Part shown: piece after piece, positions 1 to 12,000 of the stretch | How positions within the stretch are numbered: the stretch's first letter is position 1 | Layout: each line of letters opens with the position of its first letter | NCBI RefSeq assembly: GCF_000801105.2 | Contig: NC_079514.1 | Coordinates: 9,610,001 to 9,674,000 of the forward strand | DNA: 64,000 bases | Reading direction: 5' to 3' | Origin: Raphanus sativus | Lineage: Eukaryota; Streptophyta; Magnoliopsida; Brassicales; Brassicaceae | Made by a program: the position numbers and the translations under genes | Notes under the pieces: generated by a model | What the model saw: only the letters and a program-made list of their open reading frames with translations | Told to the model about the DNA's origin: nothing | Database searches by the model: none

Positions 1-740
1 ACAGCACTGATCCCCATATCCTTGAGATCCTCCAACGTCAACAACGGCAACACCTCTTCATCGACTTCATGCATCTCAAACATTGGCCAATACCTCCCTA
101 ACCCTAACTCCTGCAGCCATATCTTCACTCCTTCTCTTCCTCTTCCTCTCTGCCAGTCTCCCCTCTTCTCGTACCTTGTCCTGTTCTCCTCCTCCTCCTC
201 CTCCGTCGGAGACTCCGAATCATCTCTGCTGAAATCGCGAAACCCTTCTTCCATTTCTTCATCTTCTTTCGTCGTCGCCCAATTCGACCTCACTCTCTTC
301 GCACCCGCACCCGCCGCCGCAGCCGTCGTCTCTCCGCTCGAAGCTTTCACCCACTTGTTGACCCGCCAAGTCCCGACAGAAATCGGATCTTCGTCTAGGG
401 CCGCTCCGGCGTTGTTGTTGTTGTCGTATCCGGAGCTCAGGTTCGTCAGGGCTCGAGTCCTCGACGAAGGCTGCTGCTGCTGCTTCCCCGGCGGCTCCTT
501 CCTGTTGCTCCACTGCGGACGCCGCGCGTGCGGAGAATCGTACGGCGCGTGCTGGTACTGGTCGCCGCCCCCGCCTCCGCCGATGTCTCCTAGGCGAACG
601 CTCGGTCTTCTCAGGCGTTTGGTTCCGGCGGATGTTTCGGGTGCTTCGGCTGAGGTTATCATCGCCGGAGGAGGAGGATGGATGAAACCTGAACCGCCGT
701 TTGTGTTGTGACCTTCCACCAAGTGCTGCAGCTCTGCCAT
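1..740 (-). CDS. SAM-domain protein (5' part; runs off the window)
   Basis: An open minus-strand frame starts at the ATG whose complement is at 738-740 and stays open to base 1, giving about 246 residues. The N-terminal ~200 residues are low complexity: Pro, Gly and Gln runs, an Ala/Gly stretch, then an acidic Glu run. The last ~45 residues read EGVKIWLQELGLGRYWPMF followed by LTLEDLKDMGISAV, the typical start of a sterile alpha motif (SAM) domain, a helical protein- or RNA-interaction module. The C-terminal half of the domain lies outside the window. Neighbouring synteny suggests the counterpart of Arabidopsis At5g23680 (from memory). The partner is unknown. The start is supported by Kozak-like GCCATGG and by a pyrimidine-rich leader immediately upstream. 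An overlapping plus-strand reading at 22-711 is a shadow. Confidence 0.85.
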   Translation of the reverse strand, partial: MAELQHLVEGHNTNGGSGFIHPPPPAMITSAEAPETSAGTKRLRRPSVRLGDIGGGGGGDQYQHAPYDSPHARRPQWSNRKEPPGKQQQQPSSRTRALTNLSSGYDNNNNAGAALDEDPISVGTWRVNKWVKASSGETTAAAAGAGAKRVRSNWATTKEDEEMEEGFRDFSRDDSESPTEEEEEENRTRYEKRGDWQRGRGREGVKIWLQELGLGRYWPMFEMHEVDEEVLPLLTLEDLKDMGISA

Positions 741-746
741 GGCTTT

Positions 747-750
<4 letters not shown>

Positions 751-788
<38 letters not shown>
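751..788. repeat. (AG)19 / (CT)19 microsatellite
   Basis: A perfect AG dinucleotide run of 38 bases. On the minus strand it is a CT run ending 10 bases before the ATG of the SAM-domain gene, so it probably lies in that gene's 5' leader. A second, interrupted GA-rich stretch lies at about 945-977. Confidence 0.95.
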
Positions 789-793
<5 letters not shown>

Positions 794-1295
794 CTTCTCG
801 GTTTCTTACTCTGGAACCATTATCCTTCCACTAACATGCGCCGATTGGAGATTGGTGAGGACGACGAAGTGGAACCTTTTGTTAGGGTTTATCTGGCGAA
901 ATTGGGTGTGGAAAAAAAGAGAGAATCGTCACTCAGAAGGAAAGACGAAGAGAGAGAAAGAGAGAGAAAGAGAGAGATGACAAAGGTGTTCAATAGTGGA
1001 CACGTGTTTGTGGAGGAGATACTGTTTTGTACTAATGTTTTTTTTTTTTGACATCGCTGTTTTGTACTAATAGATTCCAGTCTTTTATACAACCAATCAA
1101 AAGCGTTCATTTATCTTTCATTATAATGACATAAATAAGATTTATTAGCAACTACTGTAAGATTCTTTCTAGTAATACAATGAACTTTCTTGTTTTTGGG
1201 TTAATTTGAACCCATTTAATTTTGTTTTCATACTGTATGTATATTTAAGACATATCCACTATGTAGCACATTGTTTTCTTAGATTTCTTTTCTTC
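789..1295. other. 5' flank of the SAM-domain gene
   Basis: About 500 bases between the SAM-domain leader and the LINE insertion. It contains a GA-rich tract at 945-977, a poly(T) run near 1040 and AT-rich sequence. No convincing gene seen. Confidence 0.5.
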
Positions 1296-1311
1296 TTGTG
1301 AAGTTCTTATT
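1296..1311. repeat. Target-site duplication of the LINE, left copy
   Basis: The 16-mer ttgtgaagttcttatt is identical to 4920-4935 and lies directly beside the element's poly(T) (poly(A) on the minus strand, about 1310-1319). It marks the 3' border of the minus-strand LINE. Confidence 0.92.
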
Positions 1312-4300
1312 TTTTTTTTATAGCATCTATTTTATTTATCTTGAATGAATGTGATCATCATGTAGCAGACCAGACAAATAATTTGGTACATAAAAATGAA
1401 ACAGAAAGTCTACATCATCTGCTACTCGTTTTGTCAAACAGTCAGCTACCTTGTTCGCATTTCTAGTAATTTATCTGAACTTGACATCTTGAAACTTACT
1501 AGCCCATTGCAGAATTTCCCTTTTCCAATTATAATAAGCAAAATGGAGTCTGTTATTGTAGAGTATATCCATCGCTTTTTGACTATCATTCTCTAAAATG
1601 ATTCTTTGATGACCAGAAACCCAACAGTGTTGTAAAGCCATTAAAATAGCTTGAAATTCACTCTCCAAAGCATTATGTCGCCATCTACCTTTAGCATGTA
1701 CTGAACCTTTATAAACTCCATTTTCATCACGCAAAACCCAACCAACCGTAGTCATATGATTTTGGTAATTGAAACCTCTATCAGTGTTACATAGATCCAT
1801 CCACTTGCTGGCCTTTGCCAATATGACTGAGAGGTTGTTGTCTGAGACTATCTTCTTAGAGGATCACTAATTAAATTGCTTTCTATTTGCCTCCATTCTT
1901 GTGCATCCTCCTTTGCAAACCGTAATAATCTCCTCCAATGTATTTCTTTTTGCTGAAATATCAAAGTATTACGGTTTTTCCATAGCCTCCATAGTAACCA
2001 AAATGGCAGGTCTTCCATGTGTTTCAGACGAGTTGAACTGGAGACTTGTAAACATGCTTCTATCTTCTGTTCAATAGTTGAAACTGAACTATTGATGGTA
2101 ATGTTGGATACTCCAGAGGCTCTCCATATCTGCTTAGCATAAGGACATTCAAAGAAGATGTGGTCCTCTGTTTCTATTGCAGAACAACACCATCTACATT
2201 GATCATCATTAATTATGTGTCTTCTCTTCAAATTGCTTCCAGTCGCAAGACTCTTCGATAAAAGCCTCCACATGAAGTGTTTTAGCTTTGATGGTGCTTT
2301 AGATCTCCATACCTTGTGCTTTAACTGAGCTGATCCATGAGTTGGGATTGTCGTAGGAACCGTTTGTACATGAGTGCCTAACCAATAACCAGACTTCACA
2401 GTATAAATTTCATCTTCATTATAGTACCAGCCTAATAAATCTTGACGTGCAGATGGGCTAATATTCAAGGCTAAAATCTTATTCACATCTTCGTCTATAA
2501 CCATTGCCCTTAGTTTCTGTTCATCCGATTGACCTGAGACTATATCAAAGTAGTCCTTAACTTTTTCTCCCATTTGTATTGCTCCTCTAGCCCGTGGTGG
2601 TCTTGGAGGATGATCTGGAATCCATGGGTCTGTCCACATATTCTTCATTGAACCATCACCAATAATATACCTCATTCCTTGAGTGAGAAGATCTCTACCA
2701 TGTAAAATGGACTTCCAAGCATACGATGCTTTCTTTCTTAATTTTGCAGTCAAGATATCACCATCAGCAAAATATCTAGCTTTAAGAATTCGAGCCATTA
2801 GACATTGAGGATGCTGCAATATTCTCCATACTTGCTTGCCAAGCAAGGTTTGATTGAAAACTTCCAAATCCTTAAACCCAAGGCCGCCTTCTCTCTTTGG
2901 TATACTGATACGATCCCAAGAGTACCAGTGTAAGCCATTTCTATCTCCGGAGCCCCACCAGAACTTAGCAAATATTGTATTTATCTGAGCACACACATCT
3001 TTTGGCAAACGAAAAATATTCATTGAGAATATTGGCATTGCCACAGCAATAGCTTTAAGTAGAACCTCCTTTCCCCCATCAATGATGTAGTTAAACATCT
3101 CACTTTTCTTGGTCCCTACTTGTTCAGGCAAGCCCAAATACTTCCCTATTCCTCCATCATTGAAAATACCCAGAAGATGCCGCATCTTTGTTTTAACAGT
3201 TGGATTCACCTTGGCTCCAAACGTGATAGAAGATTTAGTGAGATTAATAGCTTGCCTGGAAACTGCATCATAGACTCTGAATATTGACTTGAGTTTCTTA
3301 GTTGCCTTCTCATTAGCCAAGGAGAAGAAGAGGGAATCATCTGCAAATAACAGATGATTAACTGCCGGTGCATTATTTGAAATGCGTACTCCCAACAAAG
3401 CTTTGTTTCTCATTGCTCTCGTCATAAGATGTGATAGCACCTCCGCACACAAGATAAACAAGTATGGTGACAAAGGATCACCCTGTCTTAATCCACGAGC
3501 AGGTGTGATCAGACCTGCTGGAGTTCCATTAATAAGCACAGAGTATTTAACTGCAGTGACACAGCTCATGATCCAGTCAATCCACCTACTATCAAAACCC
3601 ATCATCTTCATTGTCTCTGCCAAAAAATTCCACTCAAGACGATCATAAGCTTTTGTAATATCCGTTTTCACAGCCATATAAGATGATGCTTGTCTCTTCC
3701 GTGCTTTAAGACTGTGAAAGACCTCATGAGCTATCACAATATTATCAGAGATCATTCTCCCCGGAATAAAAGCATTCTAATTTTCAAAGATAATACTGCT
3801 CAGATGCTCTTTAAGTCGATTAACTAGGACCTTAGTAATGATCTTGTAAGATACATTACAAAGAGCTATGGGTCTAAATTCCTTCATGCCAGTGGGAGGA
3901 TATACCTTTGGGATAAGACATATATTAGTATGACTTATCTGATCATCCATTCTTCCTGTTTCAAAGAAATCAGTAATCTCCTTCATCACGTCATCTTTGA
4001 TTTCATCCCAATAGTTATGATAGAATACTGCAGTAAAGCCATCCGGTCCTGGTGCTTTGTGTGCTCCAATATCAAACACAGCTCGATGAATCTCTTCCTC
4101 AGTAACTTGTCTCGTAAGATTATGATTCATAGTTGGTGTCACTCTTCTCTGGAAGTCATGAAAGACCTCTGTATACAGAGCATGATTAATACCTTCAGAG
4201 GTATACAAATCTTGGAAATACTTCACTGCCACCGTAGCTATTTCCTTATGTCCTCTGTATACAATCTCCTGATCATCTTGAATCACTCTTATAGTATTCT

Positions 4301-4919
4301 TAATTCTCTTTCCTCTTGTTACTGCATGAAAGTAGCTTGTATTTCGATCTCCAGATCGTAGCCAATTAATTCTACTTTTCTGTTTCTAGTAGATCTCTTC
4401 ATCCTTGTAGGCTTGGTTTAGTTCTTCTCTAATCTCTGTTTTCCTTTCTTGACTGACTGTTGCCGAAGTTACAGCTTGATCCAGACGTGCTCGTAGTATT
4501 CTGATCTTATCCTCTGAATTGCTTTTGTTTTGTCTCTTCCATCTAGATATATGTTGTCTACATCGATTTAACCTTTGAGCCAAAGAAGTTGCGATTAGTT
4601 GCATTTGGCCTGATCCTTTCCAACCTCGACAAACAGTCTCTGTGAAGCCATCTTTAGGCATCATTCGACTATCAAACCGAAAACATTTTCGAGGTTCTTC
4701 CCTTTCAGTAGCTATAAACGTTACCAATGGTCTGTGGTCCGATTCACCAATCTCCAAAAACTCTGTTTGGGAGGCCGGAAACATATTAAACCACTTAGAG
4801 TTAGCCATTGTTCTATCTAGACAACACTTAACAAGATGATCACCTCATTGTCCAACCCAAGAGAATCTATCTCCAATTGATTGAAGATCAACAAAATCAC
4901 AGTTTCTCATCATCTGTCG
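1312..4919 (-). mobile_element. 5'-truncated LINE (non-LTR retrotransposon) insertion
   Basis: A 3.6-kb minus-strand insertion bounded by a perfect 16-bp target-site duplication (1296-1311 and 4920-4935). It has a short poly(A) tail at its 3' end (poly(T) at 1310-1319). It begins abruptly inside the endonuclease domain of ORF2, so ORF1 and most of the endonuclease are missing. This is the usual outcome of incomplete target-primed reverse transcription. Domain order is endonuclease C-terminus, reverse transcriptase, zinc-knuckle region and RNase H, as in plant L1-type elements with a terminal RNase H. The intact duplication and recognisable domains argue for moderate age, while several disabling changes show that it is dead. 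Confidence 0.93.
1471..4911 (-). pseudogene. LINE ORF2 remnant (endonuclease end, reverse transcriptase, RNase H)
   Basis: The minus-strand reading starts at about 4911 in the endonuclease. The SDHRP motif of that domain lies near residue 24 of the segment ending at 4808. The reverse transcriptase spans about 4290-2900 and shows the KAPGPDG box, the RPIALCNV box and the catalytic FADD box near 3325. A CxWC...HxxxxC zinc knuckle lies near 2130-2200 and RNase H at 1821-1471. Visible damage: in-frame stops at 4845-4847, 4386-4388, 3777-3779 and 1471-1473, plus a frame change between about 1850 and 1821. No intact protein can be made. Family assignment rests on motifs only. Confidence 0.93.
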
Positions 4920-4935
4920 TTGTGAAGTTCTTATT
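4920..4935. repeat. Target-site duplication of the LINE, right copy
   Basis: Identical to 1296-1311. A further partial copy of the same local sequence (gaagttcttattaattt) recurs about 43 bases downstream, near 4963-4979, so the target region itself is slightly repetitive. Confidence 0.92.
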
Positions 4936-5409
4936 AATTTCCAAATTTTAGCAAGAAAAAAGAAGTTCTTATTAATTTAAAGTTTTCTTGAATTTTGGAT
5001 TTGTAATCTCTCTTTTTTTTTTGTTTTCGTCCTTATATTTCTAATCCTACCTTGGACTTTAGTCATCAGCTTCTATGGGCTACCTTTTTTATTCAGCAAA
5101 TAGTTTATATGGGCTTTCTTGGTCTTGTAAATGCTGGGTTTATCGGAAAGCGCGTAGTTGCCGTTTTAAATATTCAAAACGGCGAAAGTTTTCCCTAAAG
5201 ACACCGAGGTGATGATACAAACGGCAAGAAGTTCTAAGGAGTAACGTGAAAGCGGCAAGACTATTGCTGAAACCTCGTGGCGCGTGGTTATCTCCCCTAA
5301 AACCTCTTCCTTCCGGCCTCATCCTCCGAAAGCCAAGAACCCTAACTTCTCTGCAAGTCTGCTTAAAACCTCATATGATGAATTGAAATGGTGAATGTTT
5401 TTAACTTCC
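4936..5409. other. Intergenic; promoter side of the poly(A)-polymerase-like gene
   Basis: About 470 bases between the LINE and the next start codon. Two TGGGCT/TGGGCC-like elements occur (for example near 5076 and 5110). No other gene seen. Confidence 0.4.
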
Positions 5410-8217
5410 ATGGCGATTTCCAGTGTGGGTTTCGCTTGCAGATCCTATTTGCCTGTTCGTAATCGTACCCTCCAGCATCACTGCTTAAGAAAGGTGACTT
5501 TTTTTAGCTAATTACATGGACAAATATTACAGTTCTGTATTCGATTTTGCTATATGGTTTTGGTTGTTTCGTTTTCAGATTGGCTTCAACACTATTACTA
5601 CTGCTGCTGCTGCTGCAAATGATACAGTGGACGAGCCAGATGGTTTCGCCAAGGTCGGTGATCGTCAAGACAAAGTTGCTGATGGAACAAGTAAGTTACT
5701 TCCATGACTTTTTCTCTAGACCGAGTCATTAGTTTCATATGTATACTTCTTCTTGAACTATTCCTACTCTGTTTGTGTGAAGTCAGTCTGAATGTTCGTT
5801 TTGTCTGCTCAACTCAACTATTTCCATTGATTTTGGGAAAATGAAGGGGATTGTGAGTGGAAGCAGGTGAACTCGAAAGACCTTGGTATAACCAGTTCAA
5901 TGATTGATAAGCCTACAAGACAAGTGCTTAACGGCCTTAGGAGAAAAGGTTGATGCTTTTATGTCTTTAGCTTAGCTTTACTCCGTAGATTTCTCCAACT
6001 TTCAACATTTCATTCAACTGATAAAAATGTTTTTTTTTTTTGGTAATAATGTAGGGCATGATGTTTACCTTGTGGGAGGCTGTGTAAGAGATCTTATTCT
6101 GAAGCGGACACCAAGAGACTTCGATATACTCACTTCTGCTGAACTTAGAGAGGTTGCTCCTTCTTTTTTTCTCTCTATTTACATCATTTCAATCTGATTT
6201 CTTTTTGCTTTGGTACCAATCGTGTGTAGGTGGTTCGGACTTTTTCAAGATGTGAAATTGTTGGAAGAAGGTTTCCTATATGTCACGTACACGTTGGTGA
6301 TGATATAGTTGAGGTTTGTTTTCTGTTTTTAAACTTTTTGAGTACAATAACTCTCTTTGTTATTTTTTTTTATTTTTTCTTTCTTTTGTTTGAGTAGGTT
6401 TCTAGTTTTAGTACCTCCGCACAGAATTCTTCGAGAAACATGAGAAGAAGTGAGCTCAGAGAATCAAGTGTCTCAGATGGTGACGAGGATTGTATCCGTT
6501 TAAACAACTGTCTGCAGCGTGATTTCACTATTAATGGGTAATCTTGTTTATACTTCAGTGATTTCGAAAAGTACTCTTCCACGTCTCTCTCTGTATGTTT
6601 TACATTCATTTACTTATCTCAGGTTGATGTTTGATCCATATGCCAAACTCGTGTATGACTATCTGGGAGGCATCGAAGATATAAGAAAAGCTAAAGTGTG
6701 AATGTATCCTACTTTGATTTTTTCTTTCAGAATTTATTTCAAAGCAAACATTTTCGATAAAAACATTTATCCTCATTGTGGTACACTTCTACAATCACAG
6801 GTTCGAACAGTGATTCACGCCGGCACATCATTTCAACAGGACTGTGGTAAGTTTATTAAAAGAAACAATTTTTTTTTATTCTATGTATTCGTGTGGACTA
6901 GTGAGTAACTTATTACCATGTTATGATGTTTAAAGCTCGGATTCTTCGTGCAATAAGAGTTGCTGCACGTTTAGGTTTCAGAATCTCCAAGGAAACAGCT
7001 CATTTTATAAAGCATCTTTCTTTCCTAGTACAAAGAATTGACAGGGTATATATGCTTTACATCACTGCTGCATCTATCCTCCAAAGATATATATGTATAC
7101 TTGGACATATTATTTTCGTTAGCGTAATATATCTATTGTTGAATGTTCAGGGAAGGATATTGATGGAAATGAATTACATGTTAGCTTACGGATCAGCAGA
7201 AGCTTCTTTGAGATTGCTGTGGAAATTTGGGATATTAGAAATCATTCTACCGATTCAGGTAAAGTTTCACACTTCCGTCTCTCTCTTTGTTGGCATATTA
7301 TTTGTTTAATGTTAACTTTGGTAATCACAGGCAGCATATCTTGCGGGGACTGGTTTCAAGAGACGTGACAAAAGGACTAACATGCTTCTGGTTAGAAAAA
7401 AAAAGCTCTCTCTCTCTCTCTTAGATTATATTTAGATGTCAAGAAACTGAAAATGAGTATTGTATATCACGCAGTCTCTCTTTGCTAATTTGGATAAGTT
7501 GTTAGCGCCTGATAGACCTTGTCACAGCTGCTTATGGTAAGTTATCTTATCCGTGGCACATTCTTTTGTCTGATGGTTTATTATAATTATTATCTGGAAT
7601 TTTTTAACAGGATAGCAATCTTGGCGTTTCACAAAGCACTCTCTGATCAACCTCGAAGTCCTTTAGTGGTAGCTGCGTTTAGCCTCGCTGTTCACAACGG
7701 GGGAGATATTCAAGAAGCTGCGGAAATCACAAAGAAAATCACTAGGCCACACGATAGCAGCTTCTTCGAGCTAGTAGCACAAGAGCCCGAGGAGGAGAAC
7801 ATGGAGTTTCAAACACTATTAGACGAGGTCATGGATCTTGACGCATCAGTCAAAGACGCTTTAAACCAGATGACTGATGGGTACTATATTTCTAAAGCTA
7901 TGGCAGCTTACCCTCAAGCACCGTTTTCAGATATGGTAAAATAAGCCCTTGAGAAATAACAACCTTTTAACAAATTGTCCGAACAATGGTGGTGAAATTG
8001 GATGTTTGATGTTGTTTTGCAGGTGTTTATTCCGTTGCAATTGTACCTTAGAGCAGGGAGAATCTTTGAGTGTGTGAGAGAAGAGAGGCGAATGGGATTC
8101 GAGGCAAAGCAAGGAAGCAAGATTGAGTATGGTGCGTTATATTCAGGGGATGTTACGGAGATCCGGCATGTGTTTGCTAGGGTTGTGTTTGATACTGTGT
8201 TTCCGTTGAACCTGTAA
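5410..8217 (+). CDS. tRNA nucleotidyltransferase / bacterial-type poly(A) polymerase family protein
   Basis: Fourteen exons join into 532 codons: 5410-5493, 5579-5690, 5847-5948, 6055-6152, 6230-6313, 6398-6537, 6623-6695, 6801-6846, 6936-7045, 7151-7258, 7331-7390, 7475-7536, 7611-7935 and 8023-8217. All junctions are GT-AG and in phase. Class II nucleotidyltransferase motifs are clear: GGCVRDLIL with the following DFDI, which carries the two catalytic aspartates (exon 4), and NNCLQRDFTINGLMFDP (exons 6-7). The head/neck RILRAIRVAARLGF follows. This superfamily adds CCA to tRNA or poly(A) to RNA, and sequence alone does not settle which. The first ~30 residues are basic and Ser-rich, compatible with organelle import. 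Synteny suggests the At5g23690 counterpart. One Ala run in exon 2 comes from a GCT microsatellite. Confidence 0.9.
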
Positions 8218-9047
8218 ACTTTTTGTTTCACTTGGAATCTTCTTCTTTTTGACGCGCGCGTAGAGTTCGTTAGTTTCGTTGGAGTTTAATTTGTTAAATG
8301 ACATATCTACCCCTATAAACTTTTTTTGTCGACTAGCCCTATGAATTGAAAGTAATTTTTTTGTAGTGAAGAGTGGATGGAAAAGAATAAGAAAAAGAAG
8401 ATTGATAAATTTAATGTTAATTGTTGTTTTTTTGTTAAAAGAATTAATATAATGTAATTGTTACGGATATACATTGATGGTTAGTTCAAATTGTGTGACT
8501 CGATAGTTGGATAAGCAATGCCATATGTATGACTATACATTACAAAAGAAGTTATGACATGTTTATTTACTTTTACCAATGATATCAAGTCATTAAGTGT
8601 GATCTATCCTTAACGCCACTTCTATACTAATAAAAGGGATGTACATTAAAATATATGTAGTCGCAAAAGACATTTTTTCTCTAATTTGCGTAAAACAGAC
8701 AAATCCATTTCCAAAAGAAATAGATTTTGTTTGCCAACAAAAGGAATTTTTTATTATTACATACTTTATTTGTCAACGATTTAGAGTATTCTTCCAATTG
8801 ACTTGTCTTTGAATTTAAATTACTAAAAAACAATATATTATTTTAAAAAACGAATCCATAAGCAGTTGACTATTGGGGGCCCCATATTTTCCTCCGCTAA
8901 ATCTCGCAAAAACCGCGCTCGACGCATGTGTTCTTCTTCCTCTCACTAAAACGCTACCGTTTTAAACAGTCTCACACATCATTTAAAACAAAACTGCTCG
9001 AAACTGCGAAAGAGTTTGGTAGTAATAAATCTTAACTCTTTTAAGCG
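8218..9047. other. Intergenic with possible Helitron 5'-end remnant
   Basis: AT-rich. At 8621-8640 the sequence tctatactaataaaaggg resembles the 5' terminus of ATREP-type Helitrons (TCTATA-TATTAAAAG), in plus orientation. No hairpin-CTAG 3' end follows before the next gene, so at most this is a fragment. The last 150 bases are the SCD2-like promoter and leader. Confidence 0.35.
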
Positions 9048-12000
9048 ATGGATCTCAGAAGAGTAGGGAGCCGATCATCTAACAACATGGAATTAAGGTC
9101 AACCCCGGCTTCTCCCGCTCACCGGAACCATCTCGGTGGTGTTGGTGGTGTTTACTCCCCCGCTCATCGGAACCAGAACGTCGCCACCAAAGCCGCGGCT
9201 CAACGGTTGGCGAAAGTCATGGCCTTACAGCACAAACACAGTGATGAATACGACGATGACGACGATGATGACGATGAAGATGATGAGGAATTCAAATTCG
9301 CTGCTCCTTCTTCTGGTACCAGTAACTTACCTGCGGTTCGCTTCGCTCGTCGCGATCGATCGCAGTCGCCTGGGGTATAAATAATAATTCATGATCTGTG
9401 TGTTTCGTTTTGATGATTAATTATGAGATTGAGCTTTTTGGCTTTTTTTTTTTCATTTTGAATTATAGATAAACAGATACCTCAACGAGCAAAATAGTTC
9501 ACTGCGTTCTACGTCGGCTGGAAGGTCATCGATGTTTGGTAGATCTGTAACTCCGAGTGCATCTCCGATTTGGAGGCCACCTAAGGCGTCACCGAAGCCT
9601 CCACATGATAACAGGTGAAGAAGGAAAGAGATACACTCACTCTTCTTTGCTACTATGTACGATGTTGTCTTGTTGTGCGTAATTCCAATTAAGTTTTAAC
9701 GTTTTTTTTTTCAGATATTATGGTGATGTGCCGTTGGTTAATTCGAGAGATAAGGGGTATCCGCGGAGAGCTTCAGCTCTTCGTGATGAAGTATGTGTTT
9801 CATTTCCATTTTTTATAACTCTGGATTGAAGTTAATTTTTTTTTTTTAATAAAATAAAATAAGTCAGAGACTTTGACTTGAAGTCTGACTCTATATTCTT
9901 AATTTCAGTTGGATATGTTGCAAGAGGAGAATGAGACTGTATTGGACAAGGTTCGATGCCTTTGTCACCTGAAAATATTTTTTTCATTAAAAAAGTATTA
10001 AGCTATTATCTTCTTTTTTTTTTTCTTTTTCTCATTCTCATAACAACTTATCTGGATTAACAGCTTCGCTATGCGGAAGAAAAACGCGAGGCAGCAGAAG
10101 CCAGGGCTAGGGAGCTCGAGAAACAGGTTTTTAATTTTCATTAGCAACACATGCTTACATCTATTTCTGACAATAGCCGCTGAAAACAACAAGTCAACCA
10201 TCTTTCATTATGTTGTTGAACCAGTCTCTTGTCTCGTTTCTTTGTTACATATGCGTAGTGAGAGACAAAATGTAGTTGCATACCATTGTTTAAGTCTCTC
10301 AGATGTGGTGGAAACATGTAGTGTGTTTGATATGACCAAACATATACGTAAATGCAATGAAGTTAATACTCTGCTATCAGTATTATAATATATATGAAGA
10401 AGCAGACAGTTTTGAGGACTATACATGCATGCTCAATGCAATGAACTTTCCTATGTCTAGGACAATTTTAATTTCATGGAACCTTCTCCTGAAAGATTCT
10501 TTTGCTTATTCCTTTGTCCCAAAAGGTTGCTTTTCTTGGAGAAGGAGTGTCTCTGGAGGCCAAGTTGATAAGTAGGTGGGTGACCCTGTGAACTCTTTTA
10601 TCTTTCTCTACTTTAGAAGATACGGCAGTATTATTTATAAAGGCTTATGATGAATTGTGTTTTCTTTTTTCTTTTCCCCTTCAGGAAGGAAGCGGCTTTG
10701 CGCCAAAGAGAGGTTAGTGTGTAGTAGAAGGAATAAAATGTCTTTTTCTCTCTTCTTTGGCCGAGCTCACATTTTCTACTATTCTAATGCCACATTAAGT
10801 CAAAGATATAGACACTTTTCGTGAAGCCTAGCAATTTAGACTGAAATGGCTGGCATTATGGTTCCTCCTAACAGGCTGCTCTTAAGGCTGCTAACGATAA
10901 AGAAGATGAGAAGAAGGAGGAGCTTGTTTCCCTCCGTTCGGAAATTCAGGTAAAGTATTTATTCAGTACACTCTGGTTTCTTAATATATGTGCTCTTCTG
11001 ACCTGAATGATGAAATCATGTCTTTTACCTTCAGATCCTGAAGGATGAGGCTGTAAAAGCTGCGGAACGGCTTCAAGAAGCAGAGTCAGAAGCAAATGAT
11101 CTTCGTACAATGACTCAACGAACGGTTTTAACAGAAGACGAAATGGTAATGTTTGAAAAAAACTCCAAAACTTTCATTATCATTCAGATATAAAGATTTC
11201 TGAACGTATGGCAAACCAATGGATCATCTAGGAGGAAGTAGCCTTGAAGAGATGCTGGCTTGCCCGGTATTGGGGTTTGGCAGTGCAGCATGGTAAGTGA
11301 TGCATCCAACTTGACAACAATATCTTCTCATTATAAACTTGCTCAGCTTTCTCTAAGTCTTATAGTTGTGGTGAGAGAGTTTTAATTCATTGATTCATGT
11401 GGATTATGTAGGCATTTGTGCTGATATAGCATCATCCAGGCATGAAAAGTGGTCTGCTCTGGCTCCTCTTCCATTTGAGCTGGTCATATCTGCTGCACAA
11501 AGGGCCAAAGAGTTGTCTGGAAATCAAGGCTAGTCTAAATACTTGACCCCTGATACTGTTGCTTGCTATCATCATTTATTTACCAATATTTTGGAATTGA
11601 CCAGGTGGGAGTGATGAGAGCAAAACTGAAAGCTTTGTAAATGAGCTAACTGGAGAAGGCAATATCGAAAGTATGCTTTCAGTTGAGATGGGTTTGAGAG
11701 AGCTAGCATCCTTAAAGGTAATCAATCTACCCTTTGTTTCTAAATTTATGTTTGTTCCTCCCCTTGGGATCTAAAAGTACTAAAATGAAATTTAGGTTGA
11801 GGATGCTGTTATGCTTGCTCTCTCCGAGAAGAGAACACCGAGTTTGGTTCGTCAAGGTATGTATATATATTTGCATACAAAAAAGAATAGTTTAACGATC
11901 CTTTGTAGTCACTCTTCTCTCTGTTGAGATACTACTCTTAACTTAGTTGTCTGTTTTTTCCCATCTTTACAGAGTCCAAAGGGAATAGAGAACTCAAGTT

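Noticed and set aside
22..711. 229-residue plus-strand reading frame
   Set aside because: It is the complement of the SAM-domain coding sequence. Its Ser/Pro-rich translation follows from the repeat codons.
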